Shown here piece by piece: positions 1 through 10,459 of a DNA stretch of 64,000 nucleotides (its first letter is position 1; each line of letters begins with the position of its first letter). Both the position numbers and the translations under genes were made by a program. The notes under the pieces are model-generated. The model saw nothing but the letters and a program-made list of their open reading frames with translations, had not been told where the DNA came from and searched no databases. The stretch covers positions 20,908,368-20,972,367 of the forward strand of contig JASWHV010000012.1 in NCBI GenBank assembly GCA_030760725.1, in the 5' to 3' direction. This DNA is from Neostapfia colusana (Eukaryota; Streptophyta; Magnoliopsida; Poales; Poaceae).

Positions 1-627
1 AGAGCTTAGGAATAATCTCCCCTGTTTTCGGCAGAAATTTTGCTGAACTTGAACAGGGCATAACTTAGGATTGGTTGAACCAATGGAGGTATGGGATACC
101 ATTCTGGAAAGGTTTTAAAGTCCTCTACAATTTTTCTGTAGAGTTCCAGAACAAAATATCCCCCAAAGGGATGAAAATCTCAGATGACTAGGTACTGTCC
201 AAGAACAGGGCAGACCAAATGCTCTCTGCAATTTTCCGTATTTCCACCAAAACACTTAGTTTCACCGTTCGACGTCCAGTGGCTGTTGTAAAACAGCGAG
301 TTGGAGTCGAAGGGTTTGTGCATTTGACATATCATTTCGAGTGAGTACATGTTTGGGTCCAGTACAATAGCGAGGAATTACGCAAGCTAACACACTTAAC
401 ATTCCGTGATGACCCCGATGGTCGAAATGAACTTTTAACCCATAAAGTTCAATACTTTAGAACTCGATCTTATGACACGGTCCAGGGATGTATATGTTGT
501 ATAAAGTTTATACTTTATCCATATGTGTGACTGTTATGCATACTGTTTATTCCATTCTCGCATTACCAATGTATAGGCTGGATGCTACATCAACATGTGC
601 TGATCATTTGAATGATCTAGATGCAGA
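1..627 (+). other. Element A 5' untranslated leader (3' part)
   Basis: This is non-coding leader between PBS and gag, closely matching 41828-42455 of element C. Short open frames in it are not conserved between elements and are not called as genes. Confidence 0.75.
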
Positions 628-1830
628 ATGGTGTGGACACGTTCAACGCAAGAGGAGGGAGGTCCGAGTCAAGTTCGTGGTGATGAGTCTCCACCTCCGG
701 AGCAGACCACGACGCAGCAGCAACCACCTCCTCCACCGCCAGAACTTCCAAGGAATCTTGCGGATGTTCTCGCTGCAGTGCTCGGCTCACGCGACGAGCA
801 AACCAAGCTGCTGCGGATGTTGGTGCAGCAGAATGCGTCCCATCAGGGAGGACGCCAAGACATTGGGCAACACCAGCCCCAACAAAGTTCATATTCAGAA
901 TTCATGGCGACCCATCCACCGGTCTTCATGGAGGCCGAAGAACCTTTGGAGGCGGACAGCTTTATCCGCACTCTGGAGGCAAAGTTCGGGCTGCTACGAT
1001 GCACCGAACACCAGAAGGCGCTGTATGCAGCGCAACAGCTTCAAGGAGAAGTCGGTACATGGTGGGCGAACTACACCGTCTCCATACCGGCTGGCCATGC
1101 CGTCACATGGGCGGAGTTCCGGGAGGCGTTCCACGCCTATCACATACCTTCCGGTGTGATGGAAATGAAGCTCCAGGAGTTCCTGGCGTTACGGCAAGGT
1201 GAGAGGAGTGCTCATGAGTACTCCAGGTTATTCAATCGGCTGGCACAGTATGCGCCAGGGTTTGTGGGGACGGAAGACAACAAGCGCAACGCTTTCTTCT
1301 GGGGCCTGAATTCAAAGATGAAGGTCCATCTTGCCCAAAGCAATCGTGGCACATTCAACGACCTAGTTAATGCCGCGATTCTACAGGAGAATGCTCAGCG
1401 CGAGCGCGGTACTGATAAGAGGAAACGCAGCGCGCTGACAAGCAGCAGTGGTGGGACGCCACAGAAATACCGCGTGGTGTATCGCTCACCATCCGGTCAG
1501 AGATGGCAGGCACCGGCGCGACCGCCTCAGTTCTGCGGTCGACAATATAATGCACCGGGCTTTCGACCGATGTATCCACCACAGCAACAGCAGCAGCAAA
1601 GGATGGTCCCGTGTGCGCCTCTGTTTCAACAGCATGCACCGGGATTTCGACCTCAAGTTGGCGGGACCCCGACACCTTACACGTGTTACCCGTGTGGCCG
1701 TGTCGGGCACATTTCGAGAGACTGCCCCGAGCCGCGACAGGGCAGGGGTGTAGCACCATATAAGGGTGCTAATCAGCCCTCAATCAGCCAAAGAAACCTG
1801 CACCAAAACCCGGCAACGTCCATCATTTAG
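628..1830 (+). CDS. gag: Gag polyprotein of element A
   Basis: A 400-codon frame encodes the capsid/nucleocapsid protein that packages element RNA in cytoplasmic particles. The start ATG (MVWTRSTQEEGG) aligns with the start of the C gag. A proline/glutamine-rich N-terminal segment is followed by the retrotransposon Gag domain (FMATHPPVF, about residue 92 on; EFREAFHAYHIP) and a basic Q/P-rich linker. One CCHC zinc knuckle begins at residue 353 (CYPCGRVGHISRDC; the C copy has CYTC). In C, gag runs into protease in one frame. In A a one-base deletion near 1778 relative to C shifts the frame and ends the protein at 1830. The Gag domains themselves are intact. Confidence 0.9.
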   Translation: MVWTRSTQEEGGPSQVRGDESPPPEQTTTQQQPPPPPPELPRNLADVLAAVLGSRDEQTKLLRMLVQQNASHQGGRQDIGQHQPQQSSYSEFMATHPPVFMEAEEPLEADSFIRTLEAKFGLLRCTEHQKALYAAQQLQGEVGTWWANYTVSIPAGHAVTWAEFREAFHAYHIPSGVMEMKLQEFLALRQGERSAHEYSRLFNRLAQYAPGFVGTEDNKRNAFFWGLNSKMKVHLAQSNRGTFNDLVNAAILQENAQRERGTDKRKRSALTSSSGGTPQKYRVVYRSPSGQRWQAPARPPQFCGRQYNAPGFRPMYPPQQQQQQRMVPCAPLFQQHAPGFRPQVGGTPTPYTCYPCGRVGHISRDCPEPRQGRGVAPYKGANQPSISQRNLHQNPATSII

Positions 1831-1841
1831 CTATCGAAGAC

Positions 1842-4800
1842 GTGCCGGAAGGCGAACCCGTCCTCGTGGGTACGTTCTCTTACTTAGATCATCCCGTAGT
1901 CATACTTTTTGACTCCGGTGCCACCCATAATTTCATAAGTCAGTCTTATGTTATTAAATATCAACTGCCCATCATTCCCACAAATAATTCATATTTGATA
2001 TGTTCTCCGGGTGGGAAAATAACAGCTGATAGAATGGTCTATAGAGCGCCATTACAATTGGGTGGGAATCTATACCCGACGTCTCTAATCATATTAGAGA
2101 GTCAAAAACTTGATGTCATTTTAGGAATGTCATGGCTACATCGCCATGGTGCTGTTCTTGACATCATTCCACGTGTGGTTCGTCTCAATTCTCCACTTCA
2201 TGAACCACATGTTCTTACTCTTGACCGATCGGTTCAAGAAGCCCGAGCCACATATAACACGGAAGCCACGAAACATGAGGATATTCGTGTGGTCCATGAA
2301 TACCCGGATGTCTTTCCGGATGATCTCCCGGGCATGCCACCCGAAAGGGATGTCGAGTTCAAGATCGAACTTGTACCCAGGACAACACTGATCTCACGGA
2401 GACCGTACAAGATGGCTCCGAATGAGCTGGCTGAATTGAAGGAGCAGCTCAATGACTTAATGAAGAAGGGTTTCATTCAACCGAGTTCCTCGCCATGGGG
2501 ATGCTCGGCGCTGTTTGTGAAGAAGAAGGATGAAACCTTGAGGTTGTGTGTGGACTACCGACCTCTCAACGCCGTCACCATTAAGAATAAATATCCACTG
2601 CCCCGCATCAATATATTATTCGATCAACTTGTGGGTGCAAGTGTATTTTCAAAGATGGATCTTCACTCCGGATATCATCAAATCAAGATCCGGGCGGAAG
2701 ATATTTCAAAGACGGCTTTCTCGACGAGAGATGGGTTGTATGAATACCTCGTCATGTCCTTTGGTCTCACCAACGCACCGGCACACTTCATGTATCTTAT
2801 AAACTCAGTGTTCATTCCAGAGTTGGACAAGTTTGTGGTGGTGTTCATAGATGACATCTTGGTTTACTCCAAGTCTGAAGAAGAACACACCAAACACTTG
2901 CATATTGTGCTTCAACGATTGCGAGACCATATGCTTTATGCCAAGTTCAGCAAGTGCGAGTTTTGGATCAGCCAAGTACCGTTCCTTGGTCACATTATTT
3001 CTGCAGAAGGCATTGCAGTTGATCCAAGCAAAATCGAACAAGTGCTGAAATGGAAATTCCCCACATCAGTCCATGAAGTCGGAAGTTTCCTCAGGTTAGC
3101 AGGATATTACCGGAGATTCATACCGAATTTCTCCAAACGTGCGAAGCCGATGATGGAACTGTTGAAGAAGGGGATCAAATATGTTTGGAGCTCAGCTTGT
3201 GATGAAGCTTTCCAGGCATTAGTGAAGCATCTTACAACAGCCCCGGTGTTAGCTCAACCGGATACAACCAAGCCCTTCGACGTATATTTTGATGCATCCG
3301 GCATCGGGCTTGGCTGTGTATTGATGCAAGGAGGAAGAGTGGTCGCCTATGGCTCCCGTCAACTTCGTAACCACGAGCAGCACTATCTGACTCATGATCT
3401 TGAGCTCGCTGCTGTGGTATTGGCTTTAAAAATGTGGAGGCACTATTTGCTTGGGAACTTAGTGCACCTCTACACTGACCACAAGTGTTTGAAGTATATC
3501 TTCACTCAAAAGGAGTTGAATATGCGGCAACGGAGATGGCTGGAACTGATCAAAGACTATGAGATCGAGATTCACTACCATCCCGGAAAGGCAAACGTGG
3601 TTGACGATGCCTTAAGCCGCAAATCCCATGTCAACAGTCTGTCCATCACCCCATTTGAAGAGGAGGAGCCAAGTCTGTACTTGGTTCCATATGGGGCATT
3701 GTATAATCTTGCTCTCGTCCCTACAGTACGAGAGGAGATTATGGCAGCGCAGAAGAAAGACGTGGGGATGTCGCACATTCGGAGAAGGATGGAGAATGGC
3801 AAAATGAAATGCTTCCGAAGAGATGATCACGACACTCTATGGTTTAAAGACTGTATAGTGGTACCCCGTGACATGAAGCTTCGGAAGAAAATATTGGATG
3901 AAGCTCATTTGTCCAAATATTCTATTCATCCGGGCAGCAACAAGATATACCAAGATCTGAAAACAAGGTTTTGGTGGACACCGATGAAAAGAGAAATCGC
4001 AAAGTACGTATCCGAATGTGATACGTGTCGGCGGGTGAAAGCCGATCATATGCGCAAAGCCGGACAGCTGCAACCATTGAACATTCCGGCGTGGAAGTGG
4101 GAGGATATTAGCAGGGACTTCATAGTCGGGTTACCTCTCACGTCTCACAAGCATGACTCGATTTGGGTGATAGTCGATCGACTAACCAAGTCAGCTCATT
4201 TTATCACCGTACATTAGAAGTACGTGGACAAGAAATATGCGGAGCTGTACATTGCAAGGATCTTGTGTTTGCACGGTGTTCCCCACTCCATTATTTCAGA
4301 TCGCGGTGCGCTGTTCATCTCTCGGTTTTGGGAACAGCTGCACGCATCATTGGGGACCAAACTGATCCGAAGCTCCGCGTATCACCCGCAGACAGATGGT
4401 CGAACTGAACGGGTGAATCAAGTGCTTGAAGACATGCTACGTGCTTGTGCCATCCACCACGGCAAGAATTGGGACGATCATTTGCCATTGGCGGAATTTT
4501 CTTACAACAATGGCTATCAAGCTAGCATCAAGATGGCGCCGTATGAAGCTCTCTACGGCCGGAAATGCCGCACACCTCTCAACCGGTGCGAGTCCGGCGA
4601 GCGAGTTATCTACGGCATTGAACTTGTGAAAGAGGCTGAAGAACGAGCGCGAGTAATACAAGCCAATCTCAAGGCTGCTCAATCTCGTCAGAAGAGCTAT
4701 GCGGATAAAAGACGCCGCCCTCTCCACTTCGATATCGGGGAGCATGTGTATGTCCGTGTGTCTCCGATGAAGGGAGTTCACCGTTTCGGAGTGAAGGGTA

Positions 4801-5165
4801 AACTTGCACCACGGTTCATTGGTCCGTTCACCGTCATTGAAAGATGCGGACCCGTGGCCTATCGATTGGATTTACCGGCGTTGCTCGCAGGCATTCACAA
4901 CGTCTTCCACATCTCTCAGCTGAGGAAGTGCCTCAAACCCTCGGCTGAAATCCGCACAGAAGACATAGAAGTTCTTCAACCGGACCTCACATACACGGAG
5001 TATCCCATCCAGATCTTCGATGAAAAGACTCGCGCCACAAGAAACCGGACCTTATGGTTCTACAAGGTCTTGTGGAGTAACCATACCGCTGATGAGGCGA
5101 CATGGGAAAGCGAGGACTATCTACGAACATATTATCCGTACTTGCTATCATCATATACCCGGTAA
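1842..5165 (+). pseudogene. pol: Pol of element A (PR-RT-RNaseH-IN-chromodomain), one internal stop
   Basis: One frame runs from the protease to the C-terminus, broken by a single TAG at 4215-4217. Visible domains: aspartic protease DSGATHNFIS (Asp at 1911); reverse transcriptase with FIDDIL (first Asp at 2850); RNase H starting near DASGIG (Asp at 3291) with DDALSRK; integrase zinc-binding HHCC (His about 3906, Cys from 4017); integrase core with Asp at 4116, Asp at 4299 and Glu at 4407, giving the D-35-E spacing; and a C-terminal chromodomain (VLWSNHTADEATWE). The stop falls between the first and second catalytic Asp of integrase. It is upstream-disconnected from gag by the frameshift near 1778. 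Chromodomains of this lineage are thought to bias insertion towards heterochromatin. A is the least damaged copy in the window. Confidence 0.9.
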
Positions 5166-5191
5166 AGTTTCCCCACTTTGCTTTTCTTTTG

Positions 5192-5210
5192 GAATCTCGG
5201 GACGAGATTC
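5192..5210 (+). other. Perfect hairpin just upstream of the purine tract (A)
   Basis: Eight-base inverted arms GAATCTCG and CGAGATTC flank the loop GGA, ending 5 bases before the purine tract. Similar copies lie at 28530-28546 (E, 7-base arms) and 36741-36759 (D, one mismatch). Confidence 0.7.
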
Positions 5211-5215
5211 TTTTT

Positions 5216-5224
5216 AAGGGGGGA
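5216..5224 (+). other. Polypurine tract of A
   Basis: AAGGGGGGA lies immediately before the 3' LTR TGTAAAATCC. This is the expected plus-strand primer site for reverse transcription. Confidence 0.85.
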
Positions 5225-7705
5225 TGTAAAATCCCCAAAAGTGGTAGCAAGAAAATTCAGCTCATGTACACTTATGAAAAATGAGGGGAATTAAAACTTC
5301 CAAATATGGAGATATAAATTCATAACTTGGATCTTTATAGCCCAAATATTCACCCTTCCAAATTTCAGCTCATTTGGAGGAGTTTTCATATTTGTTTGGG
5401 ATTAATAGGAAAAGCCCTCTAATCTGAATTTCAAATACAGTTTAAAATTCCAATTCCCTCAATTTGAAAATTGGGTTTCACAAATGTGTTCTCCACCTTT
5501 TAATAAGAAGCCATGCCAAAAATTGGAAACTTTGGAGCTGGTTTGCTATATTTTTTAGGCAATACAAAGTGGAGAATTCAAACTTCTTTTCAAATTCAAA
5601 TGATCAAACCACATCCAAATTTCACACCAGAATTCAAACCATCTGAATTCAGCAAATTCAAATCTTAACTTGGTGTCAAAGTCTAGCCTTAAATGTTTAG
5701 TTGCTGGGGTAAAATATCAGAGAAAATGGGATAAGAATTAGAAATAGTGGGGCCCAATTGTCAGTCACACACAGCAAACTAACCGACTGTTTCCCCCGGA
5801 CGAGCACAGCGCGTCAGCGCTCGGTCTCTACCCGCGCCCGAGGCTCCACTGAGCTGTTCTCGCTGCCTCCGACGTCAGCGCACGCGTGGGTGATCAGAGC
5901 GACCGCCCCAGCGCCCCAGCCCTATTTCTCTCCCCCCTCAGCTCGTGCAGCGCCGCAACAGTCTCATTTGCGTTGAACACCGCCGCTCGGCTCTCTCCGA
6001 TCGACCACAGCCCTCCGAGCTCGGCTGCTCGAGCACTCCACAGCAAAGAGCATCGCCGGGCAGTGCTCTAGCCCTCCAGTACTTCTCCTTCCCTGTCCCG
6101 AACGTGATTGCTCCGGATATTGGCAAAATAGCCACGATCCTCGGGTGAACGTGGACGAACTGAGGGAGGTCGCCGTGGACAGCGCGCTACGGCCGGTGTC
6201 ACCGCCCCTTCCCTACACAAGAAATGTGCATTCACATGTCCTGATCGTGTAGCCGGAAACCGTTTAGCAATTGCTAGAACCGGTAGTGAGAATTTCACCG
6301 TTTCCCCAAACGTTACACCGACGGGTAGTGCTCGGTCTAGCCAAAAATTCGTGGTGCACGATCCTTTAGACCTCTAGTAAGCTTGCACAGAGATTCTCTA
6401 CTTCCTAGCGCCTCTCCTCGACGAAGAACCAAGCAAAAACATCAAGAAACGAGGGAGCCCTAGCTGTTTTATTAGTCGCTGGTGCAAAAGCACCTCGGGT
6501 CGCCGTGGAGCCCTCGGTTGCCGGCTGTTTCACTGGCGGCCAGGACCCTTACGGGCTCCTACATTGTTCACTGATGCTCTAGAGCCCAAGAATCGATCAT
6601 ATGATGGAGGAATAAGGGTTCCCGACCTCGCCAGAGTTCAAAACTTTGCTACCACCGGTGCGCGGTGGTTTCCGGTGAGCCACGGCCGCCGGCGACCCTC
6701 CCATAGTGTTCAGCATGGTTGAATACGGGGGAGCGATGAGTTTAGGCCCGGGAGAGCCGTTCCCGCCACCCTGGCCGAAGCAACCGCTGCGGAATCCTCT
6801 GTTGGCGCGAGGTAGAAAAAGGTGGGGGCCTGCCCCACCTGTCAGTGACACGGATGAGGCGCCGGATCGATCTGTGGCGCCGGATCCGGTACGGCTGCGC
6901 GGCTTAACCCCGTGGCCCCGGTGTTGCCGAAATCTCACTGGTCCGATTTAAAACAGTGGGCCTAGTTCCAATTATTTGAAGTTTCTATTAGGGAAATAAT
7001 TCCAGGAATTAGCTGGTCTTTGCAAGCCCATAACTTTGTGTAGAAAACTTCAAAAAGAGTGAGACCAATTTTGTTGGAATCCTATTGAGGAGTACTTCAC
7101 AGAGAAACTAATTTTAGGCTATGAAAATGCTCAGGAATTTCTATAGAATTGTTTTTATAAATCCTTTAGGGATTTATTACAGGAGCAATTCTTTATGAAA
7201 TAATCCCAAATTTAGTCAGAAAATCCTTTCCATAGTTACTGATCTTCAGTAAAAATTTGGGCTTCACTGGAGTCCATTTGATAGGCTAAACTGCCTTCCC
7301 AAGTTCAGCCTTTATTTGGAAATTCAATTTAAACAGAAACTTTTCAGAACTCCTGTCCAACTTCAAAAATTCATATCTCTCTGTCGGTAGCTCCAAAAAT
7401 GGTGAAACAAATTTTGTTAGAACCATGGAGACTTACCCTAATCAGATCTTCCATTACTACCTATGTCAAAGCTCCTGATTGGGGCTCAAAATTCAGAGAA
7501 GCATTATACTTGTAGGAATTTTAAAGACTACATTGTGCAATGACATGTCTCCAAATTTGGCTCAAATCATCCTTAGAGAGTCTAGTATCCACTGTAAAAA
7601 TGCCAAAGCCAATTAAGGACTCTAACTAGCAGTAGCTATGAATAGAAGTTCAATTCTTATAAGTCCTTAGTACTTATACATATATTTTGTTACATTTCAT
7701 AATAG

Positions 7706-8952
7706 TGACCGAAGTTGAGGACGCACCGGAGCCCTTGACGTCCTTCCACCTGAAGCTGACTTCCCCTTTAACTCGCAACCAGGCAAGCCCCGGTTTGCAC
7801 TTAAGTATCTTTTATAAAGCTTTTCATTTGTATCACTTATGTCTAGGTTGAAATGTATGCATTAGAGTTAGGGTGATTGAAACCCCACTTGCATAGCCTT
7901 TTTAAATCCTATAAGGGTTGGATAGTTTACAAACCCGACGAGTAGAGAAATGCCATGCTAATGTTTAGGTTTTCGGTAGAAGTCGAGTGGTTGAAAGCTA
8001 CTCGCGAGATAGTACTTATCACGTGGGATAAAAAGAGGTAGAAAATGGCTTAAGTTATGAAAATGAGACCCAGCAGGGGGGATAGGAAGCAGTGAGCAGA
8101 GGTCTCACGTGCGTAGCCCTGTTGGTGTCGGTTGAGGACCGTCCGTGTGCGGCCCTGCTGGACAAGTATCGAACAGTACCGGATGGATACTGGCATATGG
8201 GAACCAGGAAACCGATGTAATTGGTTAACCTGGGTGCCGAGGCTTACCCAACCGTAAATAGGAGTGGGTTGAGGGTAGCAAGGTGTAAATCTGCCGATGG
8301 GCACAGTCACGCTCCACGCGGGGACCTCCTGCCCGTTACGGATGGACCGTAAATAGGAGTCGGTTGAGGGTTGCTGCATACAACAAAGTAGGAAGGGGTG
8401 TGGAATCATGCTTCTGAAAGTGGGTGTATGTAACGTGTTATCCGGGTGTGTCTTGATTGCAATAACCATCCCTCGCGGTTATTTGAGTACCCGCTTGTTC
8501 ACTGCGCTGTGACGTAGTAAGAAGTGAAATAAGCCAACTGAAAATGCTGTATTAATCTATTAATGTCTTGAATACCTTGAGTGCTGTAGTTATAGAGCTA
8601 ATTAAGTTTATATTCCACTTTGGGCATCACCACATCGGAGGAAAGTGTTTCTTGTTTGATTGTGGACTTCCGATGTGAGGGCTGCCTAAGGCTCATTAAC
8701 CTGTTGCTATAAAACTGAAAATAAGGATCAACTTATAGGCGTGTCTTTATTGCAAAGTCCTTTCCTACCTTACACATCCTTGCACGTAGAGTTCCATGCC
8801 TAGGGTTGACGGTTAAGACTTGCTGAGCCTTCGTGCTCACGGTTGCAATATTTGAGCTGTGTGCAGGTGAGAGTTATGAGGAGGGATCCGAGGACGAGGC
8901 GATGCCCCCGTCGGGGTACACGGCCGAGCTGGAGCTCTGCACGCCGCCGTGA
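7706..8952 (+). pseudogene. LTR-embedded two-exon ORF, frameshifted copy (A)
   Basis: Proposed exon 1 is 7706-7782 (after TAG, before AG|GCAAGC). Proposed exon 2 is 8867-8952 (after GTGCAG, stop TGA). Compared with the C copy, exon 1 lacks one base in the run coding for EPLDV, so it is 77 bp instead of 78 and the frame is broken. Exon 2 is intact and ends ELELCTPP. The function is not recognised. The evidence is comparative: five LTR types keep the same exon edges and phase. See the C, E, G and F copies. Confidence 0.5.
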
Positions 8953-9093
8953 TTCTCCGGTTCCATGCTGAGTGTGTAGCGTCCCCGGGCTGGACGGCTG
9001 CACTTTTGCATAGTTAGGATGAGAGGCTACATATGTATAATACTTCCGCTGTATAAATAAGTTTTGTAAAACGACTTCCGCTGTTTTATATCA

Positions 9094-9099
9094 AATAAA
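9094..9099 (+). terminator. Poly(A) signal in LTR A
   Basis: AATAAA lies 142 bases after the exon 2 stop and 108 bases before the LTR end. It is placed to serve both the embedded ORF and the retroelement RNA. Equivalent sites are at 40757 and 49354 (C) and 61259 (F). Confidence 0.5.
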
Positions 9100-9207
9100 A
9101 GTTTGTATGTTGTTATTTATTCTTTTCGTGTGTGCTGTTGGGTGCCGCATCGCACGGCACCACCCTATGCGATCCTGGAGTGGGTGAACCACGGGGTGGT
9201 CCCCACA

Positions 9208-9212
9208 GTTTC
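9208..9212. other. Right target-site duplication of A (GTTTC)
   Basis: These are the five bases directly after the LTR end. The left copy lies outside the window, so the pair cannot be confirmed. Confidence 0.5.
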
Positions 9213-10454
9213 TAGCTATGGTTGTGAAGGAAAATCGACCGCTAGCCAGTCTAGTTCACGTGTTCACGATTTGTTGGCCTAAGGATGAGAACTGAGGGTG
9301 AATTTGACGGATTCTTACCCGGAGGTCCGAGTGTATGCGCCGGGAGAAAAATGTCGAATTGGAGCTCGATGATCCACGGCTTGAGCTTCGGTTTGGGGAG
9401 GAGTAGCACGGTTAATCAGCGCATCCTTTGGTGTCTTTCGTCGAGCGTGAATCACTTCGTGTGGGGCTGTCCACGGAAGCCTGATCATGGTTGGTTCTCG
9501 GTTCACCGCAAGCCGACGTCATTCTTTGTCAGGGCAGCCGGAAATCCCTCGGTCTAGTGCTGAGGAGGTAGAAGCGAACCCCTCTGTGCCATTTTTCAGC
9601 TCGGGGAGCTCTGTGGGCACGGGTTTGGTCGTCTCCTGACGATCGACCGACACGGCGGCCGTGAGCGGCTCTCTGTTCTTGTGCGAATGGTAAGCAACAA
9701 ACAGGGCTCGGTCGATGAGGAAGTGGATCACGCCGAGCGGTAAAGCAGCACACGAGCTGCTCTCCAGCATGGGTGACTCAACAGGGACGTGGCCTGGTGT
9801 TACACTCGGTGGCGCCCGGAAAGGCTCAGTCTAAGTTCGTGTATGAACAGAGAAGAAAAGAATTCATTCGTTTGTAAGTCTTCCTTCCAATGACATGTGG
9901 GTCCCACCTTTATACTCTACTTCTTATTCCTCTTGCTTGCTCCTAAATTTGGCAGCTGATCCAACTCCCTTGGTAAAGTTTACTTCGTGTGCGGATGAGT
10001 TTTCGTCGAGGGCCACGTGATAATGGACGAGCAGCTCCGGTGAAGCGGTTTGTGAGGTGACGAGCTCCCGAATTGAGCTGATAAGGGCACGGAAAACAAG
10101 CCGGGGTTCGCTCGGGAGGTGGCGGTAATACTGCCCTCGGTGGCGCACGCTGGTTGACTTGGGTGCAACAGAGAACCGACTTAGTTGCTTCAGTGGAAAA
10201 CAGGGAATGGACACTTAGGGTGCAAGTCTAGTTGGCTCTATGACATGTGGGCCCCACTGTCCCCCTTATCCCCTCAAATTTTCTCAAAATTGGCAAATGA
10301 TCAAATTCAGTTGTGTGGGGCTACAATCTGAACTCAATTTGGATACTTGAGCAAGTTTCCTCCAAATTTAAATTTGTAATTGAATTCCTATGCAATTTAA
10401 AGTCAATTTGAAAAATGGGTAGAAAAACATTCTCCAAACTTCACGAGACTTTGC

Positions 10455-10459
10455 CTCCC
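10455..10459. other. Left target-site duplication of J (CTCCC)
   Basis: An identical CTCCC lies at 12193-12197. Confidence 0.85.

Larger units (their letters stand above)
1..9207 (+). mobile_element. Ty3/gypsy (Tekay/Del-like) element A, left end outside window
   Basis: This is the internal region plus complete 3' LTR of a chromovirus-type retrotransposon. The window opens in the leader: position 1 aligns with about 41828 of element C, so roughly 0.95 kb of leader, the PBS and the 5' LTR lie to the left. Order is leader, gag, pol (PR-RT-RNase H-IN-chromodomain), purine tract, 3' LTR. The LTR ends CCCCACA at 9207. The next five bases, GTTTC, should be the right target-site duplication, because the sequence beyond is the interior of reverse-strand LTR I. 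A and C are the same subfamily and are probably the youngest elements here. Confidence 0.9.
5225..9207 (+). repeat. 3' LTR of element A (about 3.98 kb)
   Basis: It starts TGTAAAATCCCC after the purine tract and ends GGTCCCCACA. Internal organisation is shared with every Tekay-type LTR here: AT-rich start (to about 5750), a GC-rich block (about 5760-6960), an AT-rich stretch (about 6960-7700), a short exon-like block (7706-7782), a conserved non-coding block, a second exon-like block (8867-8952), AATAAA at 9094, then the GC-palindromic end. A 9-base inverted repeat (CACATCGGA at 8631, TCCGATGTG at 8669) lies between the exon-like blocks. It is very similar to the C LTRs. Confidence 0.92.

Noticed and set aside
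488..1159. A 223-codon open frame overlapping the start of A gag
   Set aside because: It lies in another frame over the Gag N-terminus, and its peptide has no retroelement or host motif; the 628 frame is conserved as Gag.
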